Below are positions 34,772 through 44,639 of a stretch of 64,000 bases of DNA, piece by piece; the first letter of the stretch is position 1; the number at the start of each line of letters is the position of its first letter. The DNA comes from Flagellimonas myxillae. Its GTDB lineage: Bacteria; Bacteroidota; Bacteroidia; Flavobacteriales; Flavobacteriaceae. Under the pieces are notes generated by a model. That model was given only the letters and a program-made list of their open reading frames with translations. It did not search any database and had not been told where the DNA came from. Made by a program: the position numbers and the translations under genes. The DNA lies in assembly GCF_023502235.1 (NCBI RefSeq), contig NZ_JAMFLY010000002.1, positions 558,001-622,000 on the forward strand. Direction: 5' to 3'.

Positions 34772-35713
34772 TTACATTAAAAACTTTGAAGATATTGAGG
34801 TGTTGTGGTGAACTCTGTGCATAACATCTGCAAATAAGTCTGCACAACTCAATACCTTAATTTTTTCTTTATCCTGTTTTACAGGAATTGAATCGGTAAC
34901 GATCAACTCCGTTAACCGTGATTCTTCTATTTTTTCGTAAGCACTGCCAGAAAGTAGCCCATGTGTGGTGATCGCACGGACGCTAATCGCACCGCGTTCC
35001 ATCATCAAGTCTGCTGCCTTGGTCAAAGTACCAGCAGTATCTACCATATCATCCACCAAAACCACATTTTTACCATTTACATCCCCGATCAATTCCATAT
35101 GGGAAATAACATTGGCCTTGGCCCTTTGCTTGTAACAGATGACCACATCACTCTCCAAAGCCTTGGAATAGGCATATGCCCTTTTAGATCCACCCATGTC
35201 AGGTGAGGCAATGCACAAATTGTCGAGTTTGAGACTTTTTAGGTAGGGCAAAAACAGGGTTGAGGCAAAAAGGTGGTCCACCGGTTTTTCAAAGAAACCT
35301 TGGATTTGGTCGGCATGTAAATCCATGGTAATGATTCTGGTGGCACCGGCCGTTTCCAACATTTTTGCAATTAGCTTGGCTGCTATGGGTACCCTAGGTT
35401 TGTCCTTTCGGTCTTGCCTTGCCCATCCAAAGTAGGGCATAACGGCCGTAATATGCCTTGCTGAAGCTCTTTTGGCTGCGTCCAACATCAACAACATTTC
35501 CATAAGGTTCTCCGAACTCGGGTTGGTTGAGCCGATGATAAAGATTCGCGCCCCCCTAATGGATTCTTCAAATGAAGGTTGAAATTCACCATCGCTATAT
35601 CTTGAGAAAAGCACATTCCCCAAGTTGGCCCCGTATGATGCGGCTATCTTTTCACCCAAGGCTGTACTCTGGGTACAGGCAAAAATTTTAGGTTCTGGAA
35701 CTTGGTATGGCAT
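34772..35713 (-). CDS. prs: Ribose-phosphate pyrophosphokinase
   Basis: Makes PRPP from ribose 5-phosphate and ATP for nucleotide, histidine and tryptophan synthesis. It has 313 residues. FGWARQDRKDKPR (flexible loop and ATP site) and the PRPP-binding loop VLVDDMVDTAGT near residue 220 are present, as is DLHADQIQGFF. A -7 box TAAATTTG lies 52 bp upstream. It is followed by rplY and pth on the same strand. Confidence 0.96.
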   Translation of the reverse strand: MPYQVPEPKIFACTQSTALGEKIAASYGANLGNVLFSRYSDGEFQPSFEESIRGARIFIIGSTNPSSENLMEMLLMLDAAKRASARHITAVMPYFGWARQDRKDKPRVPIAAKLIAKMLETAGATRIITMDLHADQIQGFFEKPVDHLFASTLFLPYLKSLKLDNLCIASPDMGGSKRAYAYSKALESDVVICYKQRAKANVISHMELIGDVNGKNVVLVDDMVDTAGTLTKAADLMMERGAISVRAITTHGLLSGSAYEKIEESRLTELIVTDSIPVKQDKEKIKVLSCADLFADVMHRVHHNTSISSKFLM

Positions 35714-35764
35714 GGTAAACTCTTGTCGACTAGCTTATTATGGTTCTTTTCTTCAAAAGAGGTG

Positions 35765-35772
35765 CAAATTTA
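35765..35772 (-). promoter_or_regulatory. -7 element of prs
   Basis: On the minus strand TAAATTTG, followed by C, matches TAnnTTTG 52 nt before the prs ATG. The -33 element is not clear. Confidence 0.4.
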
Positions 35773-35812
35773 AAAATTAATTCGGGTTGCTAAAGGATAT
35801 TTCAAGGTATTT

Positions 35813-35844
35813 TTGGTGGTAAATGAAATTATTTTTTAGCTTTG
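35813..35844 (+). promoter_or_regulatory. Promoter of tRNA-Leu
   Basis: TTG (35813-35815), a 21-nt spacer and a perfect TAGCTTTG followed by C (35837-35844) precede the tRNA by 31 nt. Confidence 0.6.
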
Positions 35845-35875
35845 CAATCCCATTTCAAAAAGGGACTACAAAAAT

Positions 35876-35957
35876 GCCTTGGTGGCGGAATTGGTAGACG
35901 CGCTGGATTCAAAATCCAGTTCTTTCGGGAGTGTGGGTTCGATTCCCACCCAAGGTA
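35876..35957 (+). tRNA. tRNA-Leu (anticodon CAA)
   Basis: An 82-nt class II tRNA. The acceptor stem GCCTTGG pairs with CCAAGGT (one G-U) with discriminator A. The anticodon stem CTGGA/TCCAG encloses the loop TTCAAAA, giving anticodon CAA for UUG codons. A long variable arm TTCTTTCGGGAG and the T-loop GGTTCGATTCC follow. CCA is not encoded. It has its own promoter and terminator. Confidence 0.95.
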
Positions 35958-35961
35958 CATC

Positions 35962-35993
35962 AAAAGCCGAGATTTATTTCTCGGCTTTTTTTA
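35962..35993 (+). terminator. Intrinsic terminator after tRNA-Leu
   Basis: AAAAGCCGAGA pairs with TCTCGGCTTTT around a 7-nt loop and is followed by more T. It lies 5 nt after the tRNA. Confidence 0.85.
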
Positions 35994-36104
35994 TTCCCAT
36001 ACATAACTTCGAGTTCTTGCCCACATGCGTCCCATATCATGTTTTCCGTGGGTTATAAAAACGTTTTAACATTTCAAACAAGCTAGAATTTTCAAATCGT
36101 TGGG

Positions 36105-36112
36105 TACATTTG
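36105..36112 (+). promoter_or_regulatory. -7 element of the PhoX-like gene
   Basis: TACATTTG matches TAnnTTTG, 65 bp before the ATG at 36177. There is no clear TTG at the right spacing. The 180 bp between the tRNA terminator and the gene show nothing else. Confidence 0.4.
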
Positions 36113-36176
36113 TAGGAAGAGGTCCATGATAGGTTTCCTAGAACACTACAAAACTGAACATCAAGAAAAATAGACC

Positions 36177-37595
36177 ATGAAAGTTAGCCACAAAGACTAT
36201 ACACGAAGACATTTTATAAAACAATCAACCCTTACCTCCATAGCGCTTATTTCGTTGGTCAATTGCACTAACAGGAAGAGGAAAAGCGAAGCAGTGCCTA
36301 ATAATGGGATGGCAAAGTTGGAGTTGAAACCTGATCCCAAAGGATACCTTGATCTTCCAGAAGGATTTTCGTATAAAGTTATCTCCAAATCCGGAGAGAA
36401 AATGTCGGATGGTCTATTGGTACCTGGAAGACCGGACGGGATGGGCGCCTTTCTGGCTGCAGATGGAAAAATCGTAATCATCCGAAACCACGAAAACAGT
36501 GCCACGGATTTGGAACACAGTCCCTTTGGCCCTGCTAATGAAATGCTGCCCGATATAGATTTGGATAGATTGTACGACTCTGGCAGCGGAACCAATCCCG
36601 GATTGGGAGGCACAACAACCCTAATTTATGACGAGGATACCGGAGTGGTTGTTGACGAATTTTTGAGCCTTGGGGGCACTTACAGGAATTGTGCCGGGGG
36701 GGTGTCACCATGGGGTACTTGGATTACTTGTGAGGAAGATGTCACCAAAGCAGATGGAAAACAGATTCTGGAAGACCATGGATATGTATTTGAAGTATCC
36801 ATGAATGCCAAGGAAATGGTAGAGCCAAAACCCGTCAAAGCCATGGGACGATTTAACCATGAGGCAGTGGCCGTTGACCCGGATTCTGGGTGTGTATATC
36901 TTACCGAAGATAGGCATGATGGACTCATTTACAGGTTTATTCCAAAGGAGAAAGAAAATCTTTTGGCAGGGGGAGAATTACAGGCGTTAGCCGTACGCGA
37001 CAATCAAAGTCTGGATACAAGAAATTGGGAATCACCCACAGTTCCCAAAAATAATCCCATGGAAGTTTTCTGGATTGATTTGGATGATGTGGAATCCCCG
37101 GAAGACGATTTGCGATATCGCGGCTTTGATCTTGGAGCTGCCCGGTTTGCTCGGGGCGAGGGTATATGGATGGGAGATGGTGAACTTTTCTTTGCGTGCA
37201 CCAATGGAGGGCCGGATAATTTTGGGCAAGTTTTTAAATATAGTTTGTCCCCTAAGGAAGGTCTGGAAGGAGAAAATGAGGCCCCAGCTTCCCTTGAACT
37301 TTATGCAGAATCCAACGACAAAACGGTATTGCACATGTGCGACAACCTTTTTATCGCTCCTTGGGGAGATGTGCTGCTCTGCGAGGACAACGGCGAGCTA
37401 AACCATATTAGAGGTATTGACAAAGACGGGAAAATTTATACCTTGGCCCGAAACCAAAGTTCTAAGTCAGAACTTACCGGCTTGGTCTTTTCCCCTTCAG
37501 GAAAGACACTTTTTGTGAATGTGCAGGAGAATGGAGACACTGTCGCCATTACTGGACCATGGGAGAGATTTGGCAAATCTGAGGTAAGAATTTGA
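36177..37595 (+). CDS. PhoX family (DUF839) secreted phosphatase-like protein
   Basis: A 472-residue protein. A twin-arginine motif TRRHFIKQS (about 9-17) followed by a hydrophobic stretch ending in VNC suggests Tat export and possibly lipidation. The PhoX beta-propeller signature NCAGGVSPWGTWITCEE contains Cys172, the residue expected to bridge the iron pair, and NHEAVAVDP, TEDRHDGLIYRF and ACTNGGPDNFGQV supply further ligands. PhoX uses Fe and Ca to hydrolyse phosphate monoesters in the periplasm. The Cys codon is followed by a run of seven G. It starts the locus that ends with SusC/SusD. Confidence 0.85.
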   Translation: MKVSHKDYTRRHFIKQSTLTSIALISLVNCTNRKRKSEAVPNNGMAKLELKPDPKGYLDLPEGFSYKVISKSGEKMSDGLLVPGRPDGMGAFLAADGKIVIIRNHENSATDLEHSPFGPANEMLPDIDLDRLYDSGSGTNPGLGGTTTLIYDEDTGVVVDEFLSLGGTYRNCAGGVSPWGTWITCEEDVTKADGKQILEDHGYVFEVSMNAKEMVEPKPVKAMGRFNHEAVAVDPDSGCVYLTEDRHDGLIYRFIPKEKENLLAGGELQALAVRDNQSLDTRNWESPTVPKNNPMEVFWIDLDDVESPEDDLRYRGFDLGAARFARGEGIWMGDGELFFACTNGGPDNFGQVFKYSLSPKEGLEGENEAPASLELYAESNDKTVLHMCDNLFIAPWGDVLLCEDNGELNHIRGIDKDGKIYTLARNQSSKSELTGLVFSPSGKTLFVNVQENGDTVAITGPWERFGKSEVRI

Positions 37596-37788
37596 TTGCT
37601 CCAATTACGCCCTTTATTTGAAGTTTAAAGAGAAATTTCGTGTACCCTCTTCGCTTTGAACTAAATCCAAAATCTGCTACACCAATGGTAAAAGAGTGTC
37701 CTAAAGTTTCTTGATATCAACTTTCCAAATTTTTACATATTAAACAAGTTTATCCTATATTTAATATGAAGCTCTACTGCAAATTTGA

Positions 37789-38634
37789 ATGAAACGAATC
37801 GCCAACGTTTTAAAGCTAGAATTCCCTTATCTGGATACAGTCCAGAACAAACTCTTGCTTGTTGGATTTTTGGCGGTGTTTTGTCTGGTTTTCTTAAATG
37901 TCTATGTCCCCTTTAATATTGAAGTATGGGGAGGTACCATTACAGGATACATAATTGTTGGAACAGTAGTTATCTTGATCAGTCAATTTGTATTGAGGCC
38001 GCTTTTCAGGCTAAATAAGTTTAAGACCTACAGTTTTTTGCTCTGGGTTGCCCTTGAAGTGCTTTTGATTGCATGGGGGATGTATTTGGCCTTTGGCCCC
38101 GAATTGGACACCTTTTTGGAGAAGTGGAACGAGTACTGGCTAACCGTAAGATATACCACTTTGATTCTGGTTGGTCCCTATTTGGCCTTTGTTTGGTATT
38201 TGAGTTTTCGATATAAATTGGCCAAGATCAAGGCCATTCAAAACCATAGCTTGGAATTCAATTCAGAATTGGGGGATAAACTCCTGACCATCATTGGTGA
38301 AAATGAAAAAGTGATATTGGCCATCAAGTACCAAAAACTGCTTTGTGTAAAATCTGCAGGAAACTATTTGGAACTGTATTATCTAAAAGGGGAAGATCAG
38401 GTAAAGGAATTGGTTCGGGGTAGTTTAAAGGAGCTTGAAAAAAAAATCGAGGAGAGTAATATTGTAAAAGTGCACCGTTCGTACCTGGTCAATGTAGATC
38501 ACATTTCTTCCCTAAAGAAAACCAAGAAGAGCTACCAGTTGAATGTGCAGCATATGCCCAATACCTCCATTCCCGTTTCCGCTGGATTCAAGAACTCATT
38601 TGAAGAAGCGCTGAAACAAAAAGTATCCCATTAG
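37789..38634 (+). CDS. Membrane-anchored LytTR transcriptional regulator
   Basis: A 281-residue one-component regulator. Four membrane helices (about 23-41, 46-68, 80-100 and 122-143) are followed by a linker and a C-terminal LytTR DNA-binding domain (about 180-278) with IKYQKLLCVKSAGNYLELYY and IVKVHRSYLVNVDHI (quoted as KSAGNYLELYY and VHRSYLVN). There is no receiver domain. It stands 193 bp after phoX and 130 bp before the cytochrome c peroxidase gene, so it may control this locus. The 193-bp spacer holds no gene; a near-consensus TATATTTA lies about 35 bp before the start. Confidence 0.87.
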   Translation: MKRIANVLKLEFPYLDTVQNKLLLVGFLAVFCLVFLNVYVPFNIEVWGGTITGYIIVGTVVILISQFVLRPLFRLNKFKTYSFLLWVALEVLLIAWGMYLAFGPELDTFLEKWNEYWLTVRYTTLILVGPYLAFVWYLSFRYKLAKIKAIQNHSLEFNSELGDKLLTIIGENEKVILAIKYQKLLCVKSAGNYLELYYLKGEDQVKELVRGSLKELEKKIEESNIVKVHRSYLVNVDHISSLKKTKKSYQLNVQHMPNTSIPVSAGFKNSFEEALKQKVSH

Positions 38635-38764
38635 TAACATTATAGGTATCATTCATCACAAAACCCTCTGTTTATAGTTGTTGGGGGACTCATCTTTATT
38701 TATTTGTGGCACTGCCAAATCCAATTAGAAACAATTAAGGACCAAATTCGGCCCCCAGTTTTGA

Positions 38765-39976
38765 TTGGAAAAACAGATAATTAAGTTGAGTAAAAGGAAT
38801 ACGATAAAATCGGGTTTGTACGCTGCATGTTTAGGTGTTATGGTATTCATCCTATATGCCTCCAATGTGTCGTCTTCACCCTACGTCGATGTACCCTTGC
38901 TCAATTGCAATTGCCCTCCAGGATTTAAACTGACCGAAGACAATACATGTATCGCCCGAAATCTATATGATCAATATGCCGTGCGTAACCTAGCCGGTGT
39001 TGGGGGTTTAAAATCAGCTTTGCCAAAAATCAGGGACGGTTTTTCCCCACAGGAAATTGACTTGGGCAGATATTTGTTTTTTGACCCGGTACTTTCTGGC
39101 GATGGAACCATTTCTTGCGCTTCCTGTCACGACCCTAAAAAAGGATTTAGCGACGGTTTGGCCACCAGCATTGGGATAGATGGGCACAAGGCAAAACGCG
39201 CTGCGCCCACTTTATGGAATGTGGGTTACCTGAAAAAGTTGTTTTGGGATGGGCGTTCCACAAACTTGGAAGACCAGATGGAAGGGCCGTTGTTCTCGGA
39301 GGAAGAGATGGGGAACACACCCGAGAACCTGTTAAGTTCCCTAAACGGCATAGAAAACTATAGAAAACTTTTTGCCGAGGCCTTTCCGGATAGAAATTCA
39401 AATGCAAAGATTTCATTGGATGAGATCTATACAGCAATCGCTGCATTTGAGGCCTCCCTTATTTCCTTGAACAGCAAGTATGATCAATATGCACATGGCT
39501 ACCATGATGCGCTCAACCAAAAGGAAATTGAAGGACTCAACATTTTTAGGTCTTTCGTTGCCCGATGTGCTGAGTGCCATACACCGCCATTGTTTACAAA
39601 CCAACAGTTTGCCGTTATTGGAACCCCCGAACCTGACGGTTTGCCGTTGGACCCCGGTGCAGAAGTGCCGTTCAAGGACAAGTCCCTTAGAGGGGCATTT
39701 AAAGTGCCCAGTCTTCGAAATATTGAAAAGACAGCACCCTACATGCACTCTGGACGTTTCAAAACGCTTCGTGAAACCGTACAGTTTTATACCAATGGTC
39801 GTGGGCATGCAGTACCTGAGGGTGAAGACCTTTTGATACACTGGCACATTTGGGAGCCCAATTTAACCGATTATGAGTTGGATAGGTTGGTGGATTTTCT
39901 CAAAACCCTGACCGATGAAACCTTTACCCCACAAGTTCCTGACAAAGTGCCTTCTGGCTTAGAAATATCATTCTGA
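38765..39976 (+). CDS. Di-heme cytochrome c peroxidase (MauG/CcpA family), TTG start
   Basis: A 403-residue periplasmic di-heme protein. Heme sites are CASCH (Cys118, Cys121, His122) and CAECH (Cys268, Cys271, His272). LRGAFKVPSLRNIEKTAPYMHSG contains the distal methionine region of the second heme. It begins with a membrane anchor or signal (about 20-38) and a short Cys-containing CNCPPGF segment. The frame opens at TTG 38765, with an in-frame TGA directly before it; the next candidate is TTG 38786 and no ATG precedes the hydrophobic segment. Members reduce H2O2 or make protein-derived cofactors. It lies 22 bp before the beta-helix/cytochrome gene. Confidence 0.9.
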   Translation: MEKQIIKLSKRNTIKSGLYAACLGVMVFILYASNVSSSPYVDVPLLNCNCPPGFKLTEDNTCIARNLYDQYAVRNLAGVGGLKSALPKIRDGFSPQEIDLGRYLFFDPVLSGDGTISCASCHDPKKGFSDGLATSIGIDGHKAKRAAPTLWNVGYLKKLFWDGRSTNLEDQMEGPLFSEEEMGNTPENLLSSLNGIENYRKLFAEAFPDRNSNAKISLDEIYTAIAAFEASLISLNSKYDQYAHGYHDALNQKEIEGLNIFRSFVARCAECHTPPLFTNQQFAVIGTPEPDGLPLDPGAEVPFKDKSLRGAFKVPSLRNIEKTAPYMHSGRFKTLRETVQFYTNGRGHAVPEGEDLLIHWHIWEPNLTDYELDRLVDFLKTLTDETFTPQVPDKVPSGLEISF

Positions 39977-39998
39977 ATTAACTATCAAATAAACAAAC

Positions 39999-41501
39999 AT
40001 GAAAAAAACCTTTCTAAAAATCCTTGGTGTTGTGTTCTTTCTGGCCGTGGGTATGTTCTTGGGAAAACACTTTTTTGGGGTAAAGAGTGTTGAAACTGTT
40101 CCTATGCCTTCCACGATAAAATATAGGAATGTGGGTATATCCAGCGACACTACACAAGTTGCCCAATCCCAAGAGTTCAATGGGCAAATAATTGAAGTAA
40201 AAAACGGATCCTCCATTCAAGATGCGGTAAAGAAGGCCAACCCTGGAGACTTGATCCGGGTATTTCCCGGAACCTATTCGGAAAATGTGTACATCGACAA
40301 GGACGATATTAGCCTTCAAGGGGTGGTAATCAATGGCGAGTGGCCAACCTTGGATGGAAATAAGGAAATAAATGATGCCTTTCTGTATTCCGGGAACGGG
40401 ATTCTAATAGAGAATTTTAAGATTATCAACTACAAGGGGAATGGCGTGATGGGACAGGCGGGGAACAACTTTGTCATCCGCAACAACTGGATCATTGATA
40501 CAGGGGTCTATGGCATCTTTCCGCAGTATGGAAAAAACGGACTTATAGAGCACAACGTACTCAGTGAAATTGAGGATGCGGCCATCTATGTAGGGATGTG
40601 TGACAATGTTGATGTACTGCACAATGAGGTTTTTGACAATGTTGCTGGTATCGAAATTGAAAACTCCAGACATTGTTTGGTCGAAAACAACTATGCCCAT
40701 ATGAATACGGGTGGGATTCTGGCTTTTGTTACTCCTGGGCTGCCCATTAAAACCACTTTTGATGTGATAATCCGAAACAATTTTGTGGTAAACAACAATC
40801 ACGCAAATTTTGGGGCGCCTGGATCCACTGTGGCGGGTATTCCGGCCGGTACAGGAATTTTGATAATGGCTGCGGACGATGTGATCGTGGAAAACAACAT
40901 CATAACCGGAAACAACAATACAGGAATCACCATCGTAGATCTTGCCAATGGTATGCCCCGTGCCAACGACCCAAATTCAGAGGGGAATCCAGACCGCGTT
41001 GTGATCCTGGATAACATTATGTACGACAATGGCAACGAGCCTACTGGGGAGATCAAGGCCATAATGCTGACCAAATTGGAAAACAAAGGCCCCGATATTT
41101 TCGCTTTTGGAGGCGGTACCGGAAGTACCATTAGGGACAAAAACAAGTACAGGACTTTTGGTATAGATGATTATGGCATTGCCCAAATCACGGATACCAA
41201 AGATATTCCGACCATGATGACCCCAGGTCCTGTGCCTCCGCGTTCGGTTTCTGAACAGGAATTAGGGGAGATGACCTATTATGGAGTGTGTGCGGGTTGC
41301 CACGCTTTTGGAACCCGTTTGATTGGGCCTCCTACCGAAATTCTACAGGCCATTCACAACAATAATCCACAAGGCATCGTGGATTACATCAACAATCCAA
41401 AAAACTTAAGGGAGGATTATCCAGAAATGCCCCCTCAGGATTATCTATCCGACGAGGCTAAGATGGCGGTAGCAGAATACATACTGGCTTTGAAAGAATA
41501 A
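39999..41501 (+). CDS. Parallel beta-helix protein fused to a cytochrome c domain
   Basis: A 500-residue exported protein. An N-terminal hydrophobic segment (about 5-20) is followed by right-handed beta-helix rungs at about 65-400 (LIENFKIINYKGNGV, YVGMCDNVDVLHNEV, IVENNIITGNNNTGI), as in NosD and TIGR03805-type proteins. The C-terminal domain is cytochrome c with CAGCH (Cys431, Cys434, His435) and a likely axial Met in PEMPPQDYLSD. Beta-helices of this class bind or cut polysaccharide or carry copper; fused heme c suggests electron transfer. It is co-oriented with the peroxidase upstream and with susC 40 bp downstream. Confidence 0.87.
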   Translation: MKKTFLKILGVVFFLAVGMFLGKHFFGVKSVETVPMPSTIKYRNVGISSDTTQVAQSQEFNGQIIEVKNGSSIQDAVKKANPGDLIRVFPGTYSENVYIDKDDISLQGVVINGEWPTLDGNKEINDAFLYSGNGILIENFKIINYKGNGVMGQAGNNFVIRNNWIIDTGVYGIFPQYGKNGLIEHNVLSEIEDAAIYVGMCDNVDVLHNEVFDNVAGIEIENSRHCLVENNYAHMNTGGILAFVTPGLPIKTTFDVIIRNNFVVNNNHANFGAPGSTVAGIPAGTGILIMAADDVIVENNIITGNNNTGITIVDLANGMPRANDPNSEGNPDRVVILDNIMYDNGNEPTGEIKAIMLTKLENKGPDIFAFGGGTGSTIRDKNKYRTFGIDDYGIAQITDTKDIPTMMTPGPVPPRSVSEQELGEMTYYGVCAGCHAFGTRLIGPPTEILQAIHNNNPQGIVDYINNPKNLREDYPEMPPQDYLSDEAKMAVAEYILALKE

Positions 41502-41541
41502 GAAGAACCAACCTTCTTCAAAATAACCTAACTAAATCTAT

Positions 41542-44500
41542 ATGAAACAACTGATCTTTTTTGTGGCTGTGATTGGATTTTCAATTTCGGCCATTGGACA
41601 AAAAACGGTGTCAGGTACCGTAATGGAACAGGGCACCAGCTTACCGCTATTGGGGGTAAGTATTTTGGAAAAGGGAACCACAAATGGAGCTTCCACCGAT
41701 TTTGATGGCAACTATACCATCAATGTTGCGGGAGACGAGGCTACGCTGGTGTTCTCTTTTTTGGGCTATAAGACCCAGGAGGTAACTGTGGGTGGCCAAT
41801 CCGTTGTAAATGTGTCCCTTGAGGTGGACGCACAAAAGATGGATGAGGTAGTGCTCACGGCCCTGAACATCCAAAGGGACAAAGAGTCTTTGGGATATTC
41901 CATTTCACAGGTAACCTCGGAACAAGTAAATGTGGCCCGGGAGAACAATGTAATGAACTCTTTATCCGGAAAGGTATCTGGACTTCAGATTACACAATCC
42001 AATACAGGGGTTGATGGTTCTAGCCGGGTATTATTGCGGGGAATAACCACGATAAGCGGTAGCAATAGACCTTTGGTGGTCATAGATGGAATCCCGATCA
42101 ATAATGGTTCCGGTGGGGCCGGTGGAGGCGGAGGCGTGGACCGAGGTGATGCCTTGTCCGACATCAATCCAGACGATGTGGAGTCCATAAGCGTCTTGAA
42201 GGGTGCAGGCGCCGCAGCAGCCTATGGTTCGTTGGGAATGAATGGGGTTATTTTGATCACCACCAAATCCGGGGGGAAAAAAGATGGGGTTGGAATTTCC
42301 CTCAACTCGTCCTTTACCTTAACAGATATTTTATTGACCCCGGATTTTCAGAATGAGTACGGAACCGGAGCTTTTGGAGATTTTGCACCACTAAATCTAG
42401 ATGGGCGTCCCGTACTGGATTACCCATTTTCCTGGAGTTGGGGACCTAGAATGGAAGGCCAGACCTACACGAATTGGTTGGGCAGGCAAGACACCTATAA
42501 CCCAAATCCCAGCAGAAACCCTTATAAGGAATTCTACCAAACCGGATTTGCCCTGTCCAACACCGTGGCTTTTGAAGGGCGCGGGGACAAAGGTTCGTTT
42601 CGTCTCTCCATTACCGATGAGGAAGGTCAAGGTATCGTGGGAAACAATACCCTCAACAAACAGACTTTTAGTTTGAGGGGTTCCACCAATTTGACCAATA
42701 AACTCTCCATAGATGGAAAAATGACTTATATCACTTCCAAGGTTCGGAACAGACCACAATTGGCCGAAGGAAGTGGCAATACAGCCTTGCAACTTTCCTT
42801 GATGCCCAGGGATATCCGATTGGAAGATGTGGCTAACAACACCATAAATGCCAGCGGGGAGGAGATCAAGTGGAATTTGGACAATACCTTCAACAACCCT
42901 TATTGGGCCTTGGAGAACGCTGGAAATTTTGATGAAAAAGACAGATATCAAGGTTTTCTTTCCGCAAATTGGATGATAAGCGACAAGTTCAATGTAACCG
43001 CCAAAACAGGGATGGACAATATTGTGTTTGACTATACCACTTTTGGAGCACGTGGTGCTAGGGCCATAGGCAACGGGCTTGGTTCCTACAGACACGACAG
43101 TGGTAAAAGCCGAATCTGGAATTCGGATATTTTGGCCACCTATAATACCGATATTTCCAATGTGAATGTTTCCTTTAGTTTGGGTTCCAACTATAGGGAT
43201 GAGTTCAGCAGCTACAGGAATATTTGGGGGAACGATAGCAAGGCTCCGAACTTTTACAGAATCAGCAATTACAAAAATACCTTTAGCGATGAAGGGGTTA
43301 CAAAAAAAGCGATTTACTCCTTTTATGCCTTAAGTCAGTTCAATGTTGGGGGATACCTCTATTTTGATGCCACAGTTCGAAACGACAACTCTTCGGCACT
43401 GCCCAAAGAGAACAATTCGTACTGGTACCATTCCGAAAATGTGAGTGTGTTGCTTTCCAAGATTCTTGGGGTGAGCCCCAATATTCTTAGTAGGGGCAAA
43501 TTAAGGGGGTCCTTTGCCAAGGTTGGTAACGATACCAGCCCTTATAGAACGCAAGCCGTATACAATATTGATCAAACCGTGACCCTGCCTTATACTGTAG
43601 CTTCGATACCAGGAAGTCTTCCTTCCTTCGACTTGCGTCCGGAAACTTCCGAGTCTTGGGAAGTGGGTGCAGATTTAGGGTTTTTGAACAACCGCATTAC
43701 TTTGGACTTTACTTATTACCAGACCAATACTACGGACCAGATTATGGCGGTTCCGGTTTCGGGAACAACGGCATTTTCATCCAAAGTGGTCAATGCTGGA
43801 AAAATTCAGAACAAGGGATACGAAGCGCAGTTGAACCTTATTCCTTTTGACTCTGACAATTTCACTTGGACCCTCGGCTTCAATTTTACAAAGAGCAACT
43901 CAAAGGTCATTTCCTTGAACGAAGGTTTGGAACGAATAACCTTGGGGTCGCTTTGGACGGCATCTGTAGAGGCTAGGCCCGGCGAGGAGTTCGGAACCAT
44001 TTACGGGAACGACTTTTTAAGGGACAATTTTGGAAGAAAGATCATTGGGGACGACGGCCTGGCCAAACGTGGGGAACGTGTTGCACTTGGTAACATCAAC
44101 CCAGATTGGTACGGTGGAATTACGAGTAGTATCCGCTATAAAAACCTCACATTGAATTCTTTGATCACTATTCAACAAGGTGGGGAATACTACTCCTACG
44201 GCCGTGGGTACCGTTTGTTTTTTGGAACGGACGCACGAACCTTGGAAGGACGTGAAAACGGAATTATCGAAGAAGGAATCAATGAGTTCACAGGATTCGA
44301 TAACGACATTACCACCTCGGCAATGTTGAAACACTTTACCGATATATTTTCAAACGAGGTCGCCACCGACCTGATTTTGGATGCAAGCAATGTAAAGTTA
44401 CGGGAAGTGGCCCTAACGTATGATTTTCCAAAGACCGTTTTAAAAAATACGTTCATACAGTCCGCATCCTTATCCGCGGTGGGAAGAAACTTGCTTTTCC

Positions 44501-44628
44501 TCTATAACGCAGCGGGCGATATCGACCCAGAGGCCACCTATAGCAGTGGACCCACTAGCACGGCTTTTGAGCATTCTTCCCTGCCTTCCACAAGAAGCTA
44601 TGGGCTTAATCTAAAACTCAACTTTTAA
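41542..44628 (+). CDS. SusC/RagA-type TonB-dependent outer-membrane transporter
   Basis: A 1028-residue outer-membrane protein. It has a signal peptide ([17 protein letters not shown]), a CarboxypepD_reg domain ([27 protein letters not shown]), a plug domain with [20 protein letters not shown] and the SusC signature [20 protein letters not shown] (cited as [13 protein letters not shown]), and a 22-strand barrel ending in LNLKLNF. It pairs with SusD 11 bp downstream. The ligand is not evident: no glycoside hydrolase, peptidase or transporter gene for a known glycan follows. Confidence 0.95.
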   Translation: MKQLIFFVAVIGFSISAIGQKTVSGTVMEQGTSLPLLGVSILEKGTTNGASTDFDGNYTINVAGDEATLVFSFLGYKTQEVTVGGQSVVNVSLEVDAQKMDEVVLTALNIQRDKESLGYSISQVTSEQVNVARENNVMNSLSGKVSGLQITQSNTGVDGSSRVLLRGITTISGSNRPLVVIDGIPINNGSGGAGGGGGVDRGDALSDINPDDVESISVLKGAGAAAAYGSLGMNGVILITTKSGGKKDGVGISLNSSFTLTDILLTPDFQNEYGTGAFGDFAPLNLDGRPVLDYPFSWSWGPRMEGQTYTNWLGRQDTYNPNPSRNPYKEFYQTGFALSNTVAFEGRGDKGSFRLSITDEEGQGIVGNNTLNKQTFSLRGSTNLTNKLSIDGKMTYITSKVRNRPQLAEGSGNTALQLSLMPRDIRLEDVANNTINASGEEIKWNLDNTFNNPYWALENAGNFDEKDRYQGFLSANWMISDKFNVTAKTGMDNIVFDYTTFGARGARAIGNGLGSYRHDSGKSRIWNSDILATYNTDISNVNVSFSLGSNYRDEFSSYRNIWGNDSKAPNFYRISNYKNTFSDEGVTKKAIYSFYALSQFNVGGYLYFDATVRNDNSSALPKENNSYWYHSENVSVLLSKILGVSPNILSRGKLRGSFAKVGNDTSPYRTQAVYNIDQTVTLPYTVASIPGSLPSFDLRPETSESWEVGADLGFLNNRITLDFTYYQTNTTDQIMAVPVSGTTAFSSKVVNAGKIQNKGYEAQLNLIPFDSDNFTWTLGFNFTKSNSKVISLNEGLERITLGSLWTASVEARPGEEFGTIYGNDFLRDNFGRKIIGDDGLAKRGERVALGNINPDWYGGITSSIRYKNLTLNSLITIQQGGEYYSYGRGYRLFFGTDARTLEGRENGIIEEGINEFTGFDNDITTSAMLKHFTDIFSNEVATDLILDASNVKLREVALTYDFPKTVLKNTFIQSASLSAVGRNLLFLYNAAGDIDPEATYSSGPTSTAFEHSSLPSTRSYGLNLKLNF

Positions 44629-44639
44629 AATTGATGACT

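Noticed and set aside
42397-43095. Minus-strand open frame of 232 codons inside susC
   Set aside because: The plus strand encodes a complete SusC here; the antisense frame shows no domain.
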